Below, piece after piece: positions 34,825 through 43,698 of a stretch of DNA of 64,000 bases. Numbering within the stretch: the first letter of the stretch is position 1; every line of letters starts with the position of its first letter. The stretch is from Cyclobacterium plantarum (lineage in GTDB: Bacteria; Bacteroidota; Bacteroidia; Cytophagales; Cyclobacteriaceae). The stretch spans positions 1-64,000 of the forward strand of contig NZ_JAANYN010000010.1 of NCBI RefSeq assembly GCF_011290685.1, in the 5' to 3' direction. Below the pieces are notes generated by a model that was given only the letters and a program-made list of their open reading frames with translations, made no database searches and was not told the DNA's origin. The position numbers were made by a program, and so were the translations under genes.

Positions 34825-35302
34825 TGTTTTCCAGATAGGTTTTTAACTTTTTCCTTGCCCGGTGCAGGTTTACTTTGACCTGTTTTTCGGGCAATTCCAT
34901 GTAGCTTGCTATTTCCTGATGTCTCAATCCTTCCACCTCCCGGAGGTAGAAAATCTCCCTTTGTTTGGCCGGTAACAGGTCCAAAAACCTGTAAACCATT
35001 TTCACCTCCCGGGAAAAGTCCTGTTTCTCGCTCTCATCCACCATCAGTTGGGAATCAGCTTCATCCAGTACTTCATGTTTTCCATCCCTCCTGATTTGCA
35101 TCAGCGACTCATTTTTCAATGTTTTCACCATCCAGCCCACAGGATTATTCAATTGCTCCAGCTGATTACTGTGCAGGAATCCCTTGGTCATGGTCTCCTG
35201 TACGGCATCCTGCGCTTTATCTCTGTCCTTTAACCAAAGCAAGGCAAAACGGTAAAGCCGGTTTTTAAGGGGCCAGATCTCGGTTTCAAAAAAGGACTTC
35301 AT
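34805..35302 (-). CDS. ECF-family RNA polymerase sigma factor
   Basis: The 165-residue protein has sigma region 2 (YRFALLWLKDRDKAQDAVQE near residue 18, ending NPVGWMVKTLKNE) and region 4 (LPAKQREIFYLREVEGLRHQ near 115, then RARKKLKTYL). Length is normal for ECF sigmas. It heads a four-gene operon with a putative anti-sigma and two DUF4252 genes. A GTAACCTTT motif upstream suggests it drives its own operon. Confidence 0.92.
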   Translation of the reverse strand: MKSFFETEIWPLKNRLYRFALLWLKDRDKAQDAVQETMTKGFLHSNQLEQLNNPVGWMVKTLKNESLMQIRRDGKHEVLDEADSQLMVDESEKQDFSREVKMVYRFLDLLPAKQREIFYLREVEGLRHQEIASYMELPEKQVKVNLHRARKKLKTYLENNGNGQI

Positions 35303-35325
35303 ACAAGTAGATGATGATTGAAAAA

Positions 35326-35339
35326 CCGAAAGGTTACAC
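35326..35339 (-). promoter_or_regulatory. Candidate ECF-type -35 element
   Basis: On the minus strand GTGTAACCTTTCGG contains GTAAC, the common ECF -35 core, 24-37 nt before the sigma start at 35302. A short leader would result. The -10 part is not clear. Confidence 0.4.
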
Positions 35340-35538
35340 TTTTCGGAAAAAAAATTTTATTGTTTAAGAGTTTTTATGTTTTGGCCAGGCGATCCGGTCG
35401 AAAATTTGAACAAGAAATCTACCTCAGGGTTTAAACGTAAATTAAAATAGTATGCCTCCTGACTATTTATTAATTTGCCGACACAAAATAATCTTGAGCA
35501 AAATGAGGAAAAACTTTGGAAATCCAGAAAAGGAGAGC

Positions 35539-35566
35539 AAAAAAAAAGCCCTGACAATGTCAGGGC
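35539..35566 (-). terminator. Terminator of tRNA-Phe
   Basis: On the minus strand a stem GCCCTGAC/GTCAGGGC (35548-35566) is followed by nine T. It begins 7 bases after the tRNA 3' end. Confidence 0.85.
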
Positions 35567-35572
35567 CAGGGG

Positions 35573-35645
35573 TGGTGATGAGTGGGCTCGAACCACCGAC
35601 TCACGGATTTTCAGTCCGATGCTCTACCAACTGAGCTACATCACC
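35573..35645 (-). tRNA. tRNA-Phe (anticodon GAA)
   Basis: A 73-nt cloverleaf on the minus strand: acceptor GGTGATG/CATCACC with discriminator A, D-arm GCTCAGTTGGTAGAGC, anticodon stem-loop with loop CTGAAAA, and T-arm GGTGGTTCGAGCCCACT region. CCA is not encoded (the genome reads CCC after the discriminator). It has an exact-consensus promoter and a terminator of its own. Confidence 0.96.
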
Positions 35646-35658
35646 GCCGAAAGTGATG

Positions 35659-35689
35659 CAAAGGTAGGTAATTGTTACTTTTGTACAAA
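35659..35689 (-). promoter_or_regulatory. Promoter of tRNA-Phe, consensus Bacteroidota type
   Basis: On the minus strand TTTG (35689-35686), 19 nt, then TACCTTTG (35666-35659), ending 13 bases before the tRNA. Both elements and spacing fit the housekeeping consensus exactly. Confidence 0.8.
35676..35683 (+). promoter_or_regulatory. Candidate -7 element of the Fe-S operon
   Basis: TACTTTTG on the plus strand matches TAnnTTTG and lies inside the 19-nt spacer of the tRNA-Phe promoter; the Fe-S gene starts at 35734. Confidence 0.4.
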
Positions 35690-35733
35690 TGATTTGGCTA
35701 AAAAAATAGAAGTCTTAGAATAATCAATTCAAT

Positions 35734-37071
35734 ATGAGCAGCTTACCACAAATCCTTTTTTTATTGGTCCTGGGCGGGGCAGGTTACCTGTTATACAGAC
35801 GGGTCAGTTACCTCCGGCAGACCATGATGCTGGGAAAACCGGCTTCCCGCACAGATAATCCGAAAGAAAGATGGAAATCCATGGCATTGGTCGCCTTTGG
35901 GCAGAAAAAAATGTTCAAAAGATTGGGTCCTGCCTTACTTCATTTGGTCATTTACATTTCTTTTGTGGTTATCAACCTGGAGGTTTTGGAATTCATGATC
36001 GATGGACTGGCTGGCACCCATAGGATTTTTGCTCCGGTTTTGGCGGGTTTTTACACCACAGCCATGAATATATTTGAAATCCTGGCACTGGGTGTTTTGG
36101 TCTCCTGTCTGTTTTTCCTTGTCCGTAGAAATATTACCAAAGTTCCCCGTCTGAGCTCAGCTGAATTAAAGGGCTGGCCAAAATTGGATGCCAATCTGAT
36201 ACTATGGATTGAAATTTTATTGATGCTGGCCATCCTGACCATGAATGCCACAGATCAGTTATTGGCTTACCGGGGTGTGGAAAAATATATTCCCCTGGGT
36301 GGCTTATGGATCAGCGGCAGCCTCCAGTGGCTTTTTGACGGGATGAGCAATGCCTCCCTTTTATTCTGGGAGAGGTTTGCCTGGTGGTTTCACATCATCG
36401 GTATTCTGGGCTTTGCCGTATATGTGACCTATTCCAAACACCTCCATATTTTTCTGGCTTTCCCAAACACCTGGTATGCTAACCTGGAACCCAAAGGAAA
36501 AATGCCTAACATGGATGTGGTCACCAGGGAAGTACAGCTGATGCTGGGCTTGCAGACCGCTCCATCAGCAAATGAAACAGCACCGGCCGAAGTGGGTAGG
36601 TTTGGGGCGAAAGACATCAATGACCTTTCCTGGGTTAATCTCATGAATGCATTCTCTTGTACAGAATGTGGCAGGTGCACGGCGGAATGCCCGGCCAATA
36701 TCACTGGCAAGAAGCTTTCTCCCAGAAAAATCATGATGGACACCAGAGACCGGGCGGAAGAAGTTAGTCAAAATATAAAAGCAGGCAAAAAAGGCCTGGA
36801 TGACGGCAAATCCCTGCTGGGGAATTATATCAGTCAGGAAGAAATCAACGCCTGTACCAGTTGCAATGCCTGTGTAGAAGCCTGCCCCATCAACATAGAC
36901 CCCTTGTCCATCATTCTGGAGATGAGAAGGTATACAGCCATGGAGGAAAGCGGCAGTCCTGCACAGTGGAACGCCATGTTCCAGAATGTGGAAACCAGTT
37001 TTGCCCCCTGGAAATTCGCTCCATCGGATCGTTTCAACTGGGCATCAGAAATCAATAAAGAAGCTAAGTAA
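35734..37071 (+). CDS. Membrane Fe-S protein, HdrD/GlpC-like electron-transfer subunit
   Basis: The 445-residue protein has about five membrane segments in the first 250 residues, then a soluble part with two 4Fe-4S motifs, CTECGRCTAECP near 310 and CTSCNACVEACP near 375. Membrane plus dicluster layout is that of subunits passing electrons between quinone and a soluble CCG-domain partner. The partner gene follows after 4 bases. Which donor feeds it (an acyl-CoA or lactate/glycolate-type flavoprotein, for instance) cannot be seen here. Confidence 0.87.
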   Translation: MSSLPQILFLLVLGGAGYLLYRRVSYLRQTMMLGKPASRTDNPKERWKSMALVAFGQKKMFKRLGPALLHLVIYISFVVINLEVLEFMIDGLAGTHRIFAPVLAGFYTTAMNIFEILALGVLVSCLFFLVRRNITKVPRLSSAELKGWPKLDANLILWIEILLMLAILTMNATDQLLAYRGVEKYIPLGGLWISGSLQWLFDGMSNASLLFWERFAWWFHIIGILGFAVYVTYSKHLHIFLAFPNTWYANLEPKGKMPNMDVVTREVQLMLGLQTAPSANETAPAEVGRFGAKDINDLSWVNLMNAFSCTECGRCTAECPANITGKKLSPRKIMMDTRDRAEEVSQNIKAGKKGLDDGKSLLGNYISQEEINACTSCNACVEACPINIDPLSIILEMRRYTAMEESGSPAQWNAMFQNVETSFAPWKFAPSDRFNWASEINKEAK

Positions 37072-37075
37072 CCCA

Positions 37076-37879
37076 ATGAACATGAACAATACTACCTATA
37101 AAGTCCCCACCATGGCGGAAAAAACCGCGGCCGGTGAAAGTCCGGAGGTCCTCTTCTGGGTGGGATGTGCCGGATCTTTTGATGAGCGCTATAAGGCCGT
37201 CACCCTGGCTTTTGTGAAAATATTGAATAAAGTCGGAATCAACTTTGCCGTATTAGGTGAAGAGGAAACCTGTACCGGCGACCCTGCCAGACGGGCCGGC
37301 AATGAATTCCTGTTTCAGATGCAGGCCATGAGCAATATTCAGGTGCTGGACGGCTACCAGGTGAAAAAAATTGTCACGGCCTGTCCCCACTGCTTCAATA
37401 CCCTGAAAAACGAATACCCCGCCCTAGGGGGAAATTATGAAGTGATGCACCATTCCCAGTTTTTACAAGGACTCATCAATGAAGGCAAAATTATCATGAA
37501 GGGTGGAGGTTCATTTAAGGGTAAAAAAATCACTTTTCACGATAGCTGTTTCCTGGGTCGGGCCAATAATGTCTACGAGGCACCCAGGGATGTGATCACA
37601 GCTCTGGACATGGAACTGGTGGAAATGAAGCGGTGCCGCTCCAAAGGACTGTGCTGTGGCGCAGGTGGTGCCCAGATGTTTAAGGAGCCCGAAAAAGGTA
37701 AAAAAGATATCAATATAGAAAGAACCGAAGAGGCATTGAAGACCGGTGCCCAAACAGTAGCTGTAGGCTGTCCTTTCTGTTTGACCATGATGGCAGATGG
37801 TATAAAAAACAAGGAAAAAGAAAAGGAAGTCAATGTGCTGGACCTGGCCGAACTGATAGCCAAAGACCAGAATTTATAG
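37076..37879 (+). CDS. CCG-domain heterodisulfide reductase B-like protein
   Basis: The 267-residue protein carries two CCG (DUF224) domains: CAGSFDERYKAV with CPHCFNTL, and HDSCFLGR with LCCGAGGAQMF and GCPFCLTMM. CCG domains bind special 4Fe-4S clusters in HdrB, GlpC and LutA-type proteins. The ATG at 37076 lies 4 bases after the upstream Fe-S gene; a longer frame from 36986 overlaps that gene and was rejected. The two products almost certainly form one electron-transfer complex. Confidence 0.9.
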   Translation: MNMNNTTYKVPTMAEKTAAGESPEVLFWVGCAGSFDERYKAVTLAFVKILNKVGINFAVLGEEETCTGDPARRAGNEFLFQMQAMSNIQVLDGYQVKKIVTACPHCFNTLKNEYPALGGNYEVMHHSQFLQGLINEGKIIMKGGGSFKGKKITFHDSCFLGRANNVYEAPRDVITALDMELVEMKRCRSKGLCCGAGGAQMFKEPEKGKKDINIERTEEALKTGAQTVAVGCPFCLTMMADGIKNKEKEKEVNVLDLAELIAKDQNL

Positions 37880-38051
37880 GATAAACTGATACAGGCCAAC
37901 CTGCTTGTGTTTCGGTATTTTGGTTTTTTTAAACGATCTTAAAGTATATTTTGTATCATTATAAAATCAATTTACGTTTAACCTGTAATTGGTGATTAAC
38001 GGATGACAAAACCAGTAACAATTTATTCATTAAAAACAAAGGAGCCAAAGC

Positions 38052-38540
38052 ATGTATTTACCTTTTGAAGATATGCCCAATGAGGCAAGAATTTGGGTGT
38101 ATCAGGCAGACAGACCATTTGATGAAAAGGAAAAAACCTGGATCATCTCCAAATTAGTGACTTTCTGTAACCAGTGGAACACCCATGGCAGCCTGATGCC
38201 CAGTTCTTTTGATATCAAATACGACCAATTCATTATCCTCGCAGTGGATGAAAGTAAACTGGGCGCAAGTGGTTGCTCCATCGACAGTTCGGTAAAGATT
38301 CTTAGGGAAATTGAAACCGAATTGGAAATCAATCTCCTGGATAGCGGTAAGGTTTCTTACATGGATGCTCATGGGGTTAAAGTAGCCTTTCTTCCTGAAA
38401 TCAGGAAACATATCAATGAAGGATCACTACAAGCCCAAAGTAAAGTATTCAATCCGGGCGTTAACAAAATAGCAGATTTGGAAAACCAATGGTTGATACC
38501 GGCAGATCATAGCTGGTTAAAAAAGTATTTCGCCAAATAA
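38052..38540 (+). CDS. Conserved Bacteroidota protein of unknown function
   Basis: The 162-residue protein is soluble. Recognisable stretches are RIWVYQADRPF near residue 12, FCNQWNTHGS near 42 and GASGCSIDSSV near 74. Homologues I remember are often labelled ABC transporter ATPase, but there is no Walker A, Walker B or signature motif, so that label is not supported. It sits between the Fe-S pair and porE, 22 bases before the latter, on the same strand. Confidence 0.75.
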   Translation: MYLPFEDMPNEARIWVYQADRPFDEKEKTWIISKLVTFCNQWNTHGSLMPSSFDIKYDQFIILAVDESKLGASGCSIDSSVKILREIETELEINLLDSGKVSYMDAHGVKVAFLPEIRKHINEGSLQAQSKVFNPGVNKIADLENQWLIPADHSWLKKYFAK

Positions 38541-38562
38541 ATCTGTAAGGGAAGCTATTCAC

Positions 38563-40512
38563 ATGAAAAAAGCAACGCATTCCAGTCTAATCAGTTCATT
38601 CTTACTCCTGTGGGGATTTCTATTACTGCAGGTGTCCTGTACCAGTCTGCAACAAAAAGCCCAAAACCAATTCAGTGCGGGAGAGTATCAGGTAGCCATC
38701 AACTCCTATTCGAAATTGCTGGAAAAAGAACCTGACAATAGTAAGGCCAACTTGTATATAGCAGAAAGTTACCGGCTTTCCAACAGGGTGGAAAAAGCAG
38801 CTGATTTTTATGAAAAAGTTTCCGAAGAAGATGCCACCTTCGAAAGCCATTACTATCAAGGGAAAAGCTTGAAAGGGCAAGGCCAATACGAAGAAGCAAC
38901 TGCAGCTTTTGAGGCGGCCAAAAAATTGACCATGGACGATGAAAGAATTGCACTGGCTGAAAAAGAAATCCAAAATATTGAGGCCATTTCGTCCATAGAG
39001 CCAATATGGCCCAACCACGAACTGGAAAACTATGAGCTTTTAAACACCTCCGGAATAGATTATGCTCCTGTATTAAGTGAAAATTACCTTTATTTCACCA
39101 GTTCCCGGGGAGCCGGAGATATTTATCCGGCTACAGGACAAGGTTATACCCGTTTGTTCAGGGCCCGTGCTGAAGGGGTTAATGTAGATGCTCAGAATGT
39201 TCAGACCCTACCTGAATTTCCAAATGAAGGAGGATTGAATCAGGGAGCAATTGCGATCAGTCCCGATGGCAATACCATCATTTACGCACGAGGTAACGCT
39301 GGCACTAAAAACGACCTCCCCGATGTAAGCTTGTTTGCCTCCTATTTCAGAGGTGGAGGTTTTACAGAACCCATTTTCATGCCGGTAAATGGGGAACCGG
39401 AATACTGGAACTCTACTCCTGCATTCAGCCCTGATGGAGAAGTCCTGTATTTTGCTTCCAACAGACCGGGAGGATTTGGAGGATCCGACCTCTACAAATC
39501 CACTAAATTGGCCAATGGAGATTTTGGAAATGTGGTCAATATGGGTCCTGAGATCAACACCCCAGGCAATGAAATGTTTCCGCGTCCCATGCCTAACAGG
39601 GAATTTTATTTTTCCTCTGATGGTCATCCAGGATATGGCAAGCTGGACCTGTTCGTCTATAAAGAAGAAGAGGGAAAGGCTGTTGTCCGTAACCTTGGTC
39701 CCAATTTTAATTCATTGGCAGATGATTTTGGGATCTTTTTTACCGATTATCCCAAAGAAGGCTTCATTACTTCCAACCGCGAAGGAGGAAAGGGGGATGA
39801 CGACATTTATTATTTCAAAGATATGACCCCTCCACCAAAAGTGGTCAATGTATTGCTGAACGTGGAGACCAGGGAAAGACTGGAGACCGGCGAGGAGAAA
39901 ATACTGCCCCAAACCCGGGTAGTTTTGTACGATGAAAACAACCAGACCATCGACGGAAATTTCTCCAGCCAAAACGGCAGGTTAAGATTCCCGCTGGAGC
40001 CGGAGAAAAATTACTCCATGATCGCTTCCAAAAATGGTTATTTCACCAAAAGCATCCCTTACAGTACCGTAGGCAAAACGCCTTCCCAGGATGAACTTAT
40101 CGAGCAGGTTACAAACATTGCCCTGGATACCACCATTGTTCTGGAACAATTGGTTTTGGAACGGGCCATCGTACTTGAAAATATTTATTATGATTTGGAT
40201 AAAGCTGAAATACGACCTGATGCAGCCGAAGAATTGGATAAACTTGTCCAAATCCTGAAAGACAATCCCGGAATCAGGATAGAACTCAGCAGCCATACCG
40301 ATGCCCGGGCCAGTGATGCCTATAATGACGACCTTTCACAGCGAAGGGCAGAGTCTGCTGTAGAATACATCGTCTCTCAGGGAATTGACAGTGACCGGCT
40401 GGAAGCCAGGGGATACGGAGAGAGACAGCTGATCATAGAGAATGCCCAAACCGAGGAAGAGCATCAAACCAACAGAAGAACAGAGTTTAAGGTAATAGAA
40501 ATCACGGACTAA
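38563..40512 (+). CDS. porE: PorE-like T9SS lipoprotein (TPR-propeller-CRD-OmpA)
   Basis: The 649-residue protein has a lipobox (LLLQVSC, Cys near 26), a TPR region (about 30-130), WD40/PD40-like propeller repeats (ISPDGNTIIYA near 230; FSPDGEVLYFASNRPGG near 290), a carboxypeptidase-regulatory-like beta domain (about 425-510) and an OmpA C-terminal peptidoglycan-binding domain (IYYDLDKAEIRPDA near 540, then LSQRRAESAVEYI). This exact order is that of PorE, which links the type IX secretion machinery to peptidoglycan. No other T9SS gene is in the window, as usual for porE. Confidence 0.85.
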   Translation: MKKATHSSLISSFLLLWGFLLLQVSCTSLQQKAQNQFSAGEYQVAINSYSKLLEKEPDNSKANLYIAESYRLSNRVEKAADFYEKVSEEDATFESHYYQGKSLKGQGQYEEATAAFEAAKKLTMDDERIALAEKEIQNIEAISSIEPIWPNHELENYELLNTSGIDYAPVLSENYLYFTSSRGAGDIYPATGQGYTRLFRARAEGVNVDAQNVQTLPEFPNEGGLNQGAIAISPDGNTIIYARGNAGTKNDLPDVSLFASYFRGGGFTEPIFMPVNGEPEYWNSTPAFSPDGEVLYFASNRPGGFGGSDLYKSTKLANGDFGNVVNMGPEINTPGNEMFPRPMPNREFYFSSDGHPGYGKLDLFVYKEEEGKAVVRNLGPNFNSLADDFGIFFTDYPKEGFITSNREGGKGDDDIYYFKDMTPPPKVVNVLLNVETRERLETGEEKILPQTRVVLYDENNQTIDGNFSSQNGRLRFPLEPEKNYSMIASKNGYFTKSIPYSTVGKTPSQDELIEQVTNIALDTTIVLEQLVLERAIVLENIYYDLDKAEIRPDAAEELDKLVQILKDNPGIRIELSSHTDARASDAYNDDLSQRRAESAVEYIVSQGIDSDRLEARGYGERQLIIENAQTEEEHQTNRRTEFKVIEITD

Positions 40513-40518
40513 AATCCT

Positions 40519-40526
40519 TACCTTTG
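40519..40526 (+). promoter_or_regulatory. -7 element of purM
   Basis: TACCTTTG matches TAnnTTTG 31 nt before the purM ATG at 40558; no clear -33 element. Confidence 0.5.
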
Positions 40527-40557
40527 CGGCTTATCTGTTTTTTTCAAAGCCAGGATT

Positions 40558-41727
40558 ATGAACGAAAGGTATATGCAACGTGGTGTATCGGCCTCCAAAG
40601 AAGACGTACACAGTGCCATCTCTAATTTGGACAAAGGGCTGTTCCCCAAAGCATTTTGTAAAATTGTGGAGGATCTTTTGGGAAATGATCCGGAATACTG
40701 CAATATCATGCATGCCGATGGAGCAGGTACCAAATCCTCCCTTGCTTATCTTTATTGGAAAGAAACAGGAGACCTAAGTGTCTGGAAAGGTATTGCTCAA
40801 GATGCTATCATCATGAACATTGACGACCTGCTCTGTGTAGGGGCCGTCAACAATATATTGGTTTCTTCTACTATTGGAAGAAACAAAAACCTGATTCCCG
40901 GAGAAGTCATTGCGGCGTTGATCAATGGTACAGATGAGGTGTTGCAGATGTTAAGGGATCATGGAGTTAATGCCATACTTACTGGAGGAGAAACAGCTGA
41001 TGTCGGAGACCTGGTCCGAACCATTATTGTAGACAGTACGGTAACGTGCAGGATGAAAAGAGCGGATGTCATTTCCAATGACCGGATAAAGGCAGGGGAT
41101 GTGGTAGTGGGACTGGCATCTTTTGGCCAGGCTGCTTATGAATCCGAATACAATGGCGGAATGGGCAGCAACGGATTAACCTCAGCCCGTCATGATGTCT
41201 TCAAAAAAAGCCTTATGGCCTCCTATCCCGAAAGTTTTGACCCCTCTGTGCCAGAGGATTTGGTCTATTCCGGCAGTTATGGCTTGACAGACAAGGCGCC
41301 AGGTACTCCTCTGGACATGGGAAAATTAGTCCTTTCACCCACCAGAACTTATGCCCCGGTAATCGCTGCCATCCTGAAAGAATACCGCGCTGCTCTCCAT
41401 GGTCTGGTCCACTGTAGTGGTGGAGCACAGACCAAAGTGCTGCATTTTATCGATGGCCTGCATGTGATCAAAGATCAGCTTTTTGACACCCCTCCCCTCT
41501 TTTCCATCATCCAAAAAGAAAGTGGAACAGACTGGAAAGAAATGTACAAGGTTTTTAATATGGGGCACCGAATGGAGATTTACCTGGAAGAAAAATGGGC
41601 AGATGAGATCATCCGGATGGCTGAAACTTTTGGGGTATCTGCAAAAATAATCGGAAGGGTAGTCCCCCACAAAGGAAAAAAAGTTACTATTGATGGCCGT
41701 CATGGGGTGTTTACTTATGAGGATTAA
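40558..41727 (+). CDS. purM: Phosphoribosylformylglycinamidine cyclo-ligase (AIR synthase)
   Basis: The 389-residue protein has the PurM-type ATP-binding features: RGVSASKEDVHSAI at the start, HADGAGTKSSLAY near 53, DAIIMNIDDLLCVGA near 82, LTGGETADVGDL near 143, and GLVHCSGGAQTKV near 282. It makes 5-aminoimidazole ribonucleotide in purine synthesis. Length and N-terminus fit the Bacteroidota form, which is longer than the E. coli enzyme. It stands alone, with its own -7 element, and no other purine gene is near. Confidence 0.88.
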   Translation: MNERYMQRGVSASKEDVHSAISNLDKGLFPKAFCKIVEDLLGNDPEYCNIMHADGAGTKSSLAYLYWKETGDLSVWKGIAQDAIIMNIDDLLCVGAVNNILVSSTIGRNKNLIPGEVIAALINGTDEVLQMLRDHGVNAILTGGETADVGDLVRTIIVDSTVTCRMKRADVISNDRIKAGDVVVGLASFGQAAYESEYNGGMGSNGLTSARHDVFKKSLMASYPESFDPSVPEDLVYSGSYGLTDKAPGTPLDMGKLVLSPTRTYAPVIAAILKEYRAALHGLVHCSGGAQTKVLHFIDGLHVIKDQLFDTPPLFSIIQKESGTDWKEMYKVFNMGHRMEIYLEEKWADEIIRMAETFGVSAKIIGRVVPHKGKKVTIDGRHGVFTYED

Positions 41728-41743
41728 TCTTGTTCGATAGTTG

Positions 41744-43075
41744 ATGCGGGTTTTTTTTAAGGTACTCATCGGTCTTGTTGTTTTTTTGATACTTTTGGCC
41801 GCAGGCAGCATTACCAGCGTAGACTGGACGCCCTATCAGGAAAAGCCATACTACAAAGAAACCATGGGTTTTTTGGATACCCTGAGCCTGTCAGGCAGTG
41901 ACCAGGGCTATTTACTGGGGGGATGGGCAAGGGCCAACATCACCCCGGATGATCCTGTACCCCTGGTAGCTTACCGACCCAGGGGAAATTATGAATTTGT
42001 TCAGGACAGCAGCTTTGTCAAAACCATCATACTGGGCAACCATGATTTTAAGGTGGCCTTTATCAATTACGAATTGTTGATTGTTCACCCTGAAATGGCA
42101 AAAACCATCACGGAGGCAATCCAACAAAAAGATGTCCCCATAGATCATCTCTACTTTACTGCCACGCATACCCACAGTGGGATGGGCGGAACCATTCCCG
42201 GTCCTGTAGGTAATTTCGCTTTGGGAGGTTGGAATGATACGCTGGTAGATCAAATTGCCGAAAACACCGTACTGGCTTTGAAACAAGCCCTCGTGGGGAT
42301 GGATACTGTAAAAATAGATTTTAAGAAAAGCCACGCTGGAGATTTTGTCACCAACCGGTTAATAGCCAATGATCCTGTGGATCCTTATATGCGGCAAATC
42401 AACCTTGCCCAGCCAAATGGAATAACTGCCAGTCTGCTCACCTACAGTGCGCATGCCACCTGTCTGAGCAGCCGCTTTATGGGCTTGTCCGGTGATTATC
42501 CCTTTTACTTGTCAAAAAAAATGGAAAAGGAGCAGGACCTGGTCATTTTTGCCGCCGGAGCAGTGGGAAGCCACCGTCCAAAAGCCCCGGGAAACGATAT
42601 TGAAGGTATACGTCAATATGCTTTTCAATTGGATTCTGTATTGAATCGTGATACCACCTCCACAAAACCTTTGGTAGGTCATGCGGTTTTGGCAGGGAAG
42701 CTTCCCATCAAACTACGGGAGCCCCATTTCCGGATCAGCGATAACTGGAGAATCAGGCCCTGGCTCTTTGACTGGGCCATTGGCGATTATCCTGCTCATT
42801 TTGACCTCGTTCGGATAGGCAATACACTTTTCATTTCCTCATCAGGTGAAGTTTCGGGAGTTTTTTACGAAGACTGGGAAAAACAAGCCACAGCTATGGG
42901 TTTAAACCTGATCGTCACCACTTTCAATGGCGGCTATATAGGCTACATTACACCGGATAAGTACTACCAGGAAGATTTGTACGAAGTAAGAGACATGAAT
43001 TTTTATGGCCCCTATAATGGGGCTTATTTTCAGGAACTGGTTTCCGGGTTAATTGAGTTGGGGGCCAAACCATAA
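41744..43075 (+). CDS. Neutral ceramidase N-terminal domain protein, membrane-anchored
   Basis: The 443-residue protein has an N-terminal membrane segment (about 2-22), then a neutral/non-lysosomal ceramidase N-terminal domain: GWARANITPDDPVPLVAY, ATHTHSGMGG near 148 (zinc His motif), YSAHATCLSSRFMGLSGDYP near 230, and FISSSGEVSG near 365. It lacks the C-terminal beta domain of full ceramidases, so it is a short family member and true ceramide cleavage is not certain. The ATG at 41744 is preferred to the TTG just before it. Its last 46 bases overlap the convergent methyltransferase gene. Confidence 0.82.
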   Translation: MRVFFKVLIGLVVFLILLAAGSITSVDWTPYQEKPYYKETMGFLDTLSLSGSDQGYLLGGWARANITPDDPVPLVAYRPRGNYEFVQDSSFVKTIILGNHDFKVAFINYELLIVHPEMAKTITEAIQQKDVPIDHLYFTATHTHSGMGGTIPGPVGNFALGGWNDTLVDQIAENTVLALKQALVGMDTVKIDFKKSHAGDFVTNRLIANDPVDPYMRQINLAQPNGITASLLTYSAHATCLSSRFMGLSGDYPFYLSKKMEKEQDLVIFAAGAVGSHRPKAPGNDIEGIRQYAFQLDSVLNRDTTSTKPLVGHAVLAGKLPIKLREPHFRISDNWRIRPWLFDWAIGDYPAHFDLVRIGNTLFISSSGEVSGVFYEDWEKQATAMGLNLIVTTFNGGYIGYITPDKYYQEDLYEVRDMNFYGPYNGAYFQELVSGLIELGAKP

Positions 43076-43695
43076 ATTCTGGCCTGGTAAAAACCCTGGC
43101 AATAAATCATGCTTTCCATTTCCTGCCAGCCCCATTTGTTAAAATAACCCTCATATTCCGGAAGGTCCTTTCGGGCATGCCTGGTGAGCAATCTGAAGGC
43201 ATTGATCATGGCTTTCAGCAGCCTCATTTTGCTTGCCAAAGCATAAAAATCCGCAAAAATCCAAACCGTATGTTTATCCACTTTTGATTGAATGGTTTCA
43301 AATAAAAGGTCAATTTTATTATCCGGCAAAACGTCCAAAAAATACTGAGTGATCACCACATCAAATTTCAAATCCGGCAGGGCATCAAAAGTGGAGGCAT
43401 GAATGAATACAACCTGTTCTAATAAATCCCTGTCCAATCCTGTACGGCACAGCCGGATCATGGAAGCGGAAGCTTCCATATAAACAACTTTTCCCTTTTT
43501 TCCGCACCGTCGCAGCAGCTCAGGCATGTTCGCTCCTGCTCCTCCTCCCAATACCAGCACCCGGTCACCTTTTTCAATGGTATGTAAAAAGGCGGTTTTA
43601 CTAGCCTGGAATTGATTTCCCAACAGCAAGCGGCCCAGGCTTTCGTAAAAAGGGGCCAGTAAACGGTAATGATCAGGAGATGCCACATTTATCAT
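43030..43695 (-). CDS. Class I SAM-dependent methyltransferase
   Basis: The 221-residue protein has the SAM-binding motif VLVLGGGAGANMPEL near 45, an acidic second motif (VYMEASASMI) and FDVVITQYFLDVLP near 112. The start YRLLAPFYESLGRLLLG resembles UbiE-like enzymes. It follows the UbiA-like membrane gene by 3 bases and is probably co-transcribed. A role in methylating a prenylated or lipid product of that partner is plausible but unproven. Confidence 0.86.
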   Translation of the reverse strand: MINVASPDHYRLLAPFYESLGRLLLGNQFQASKTAFLHTIEKGDRVLVLGGGAGANMPELLRRCGKKGKVVYMEASASMIRLCRTGLDRDLLEQVVFIHASTFDALPDLKFDVVITQYFLDVLPDNKIDLLFETIQSKVDKHTVWIFADFYALASKMRLLKAMINAFRLLTRHARKDLPEYEGYFNKWGWQEMESMIYCQGFYQARIYGLAPNSINPETSS

Positions 43696-43698
43696 GGT

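Noticed and set aside
38052-38540. ABC transporter ATPase label for this protein
   Set aside because: There is no Walker A, Walker B or ABC signature in 162 residues.
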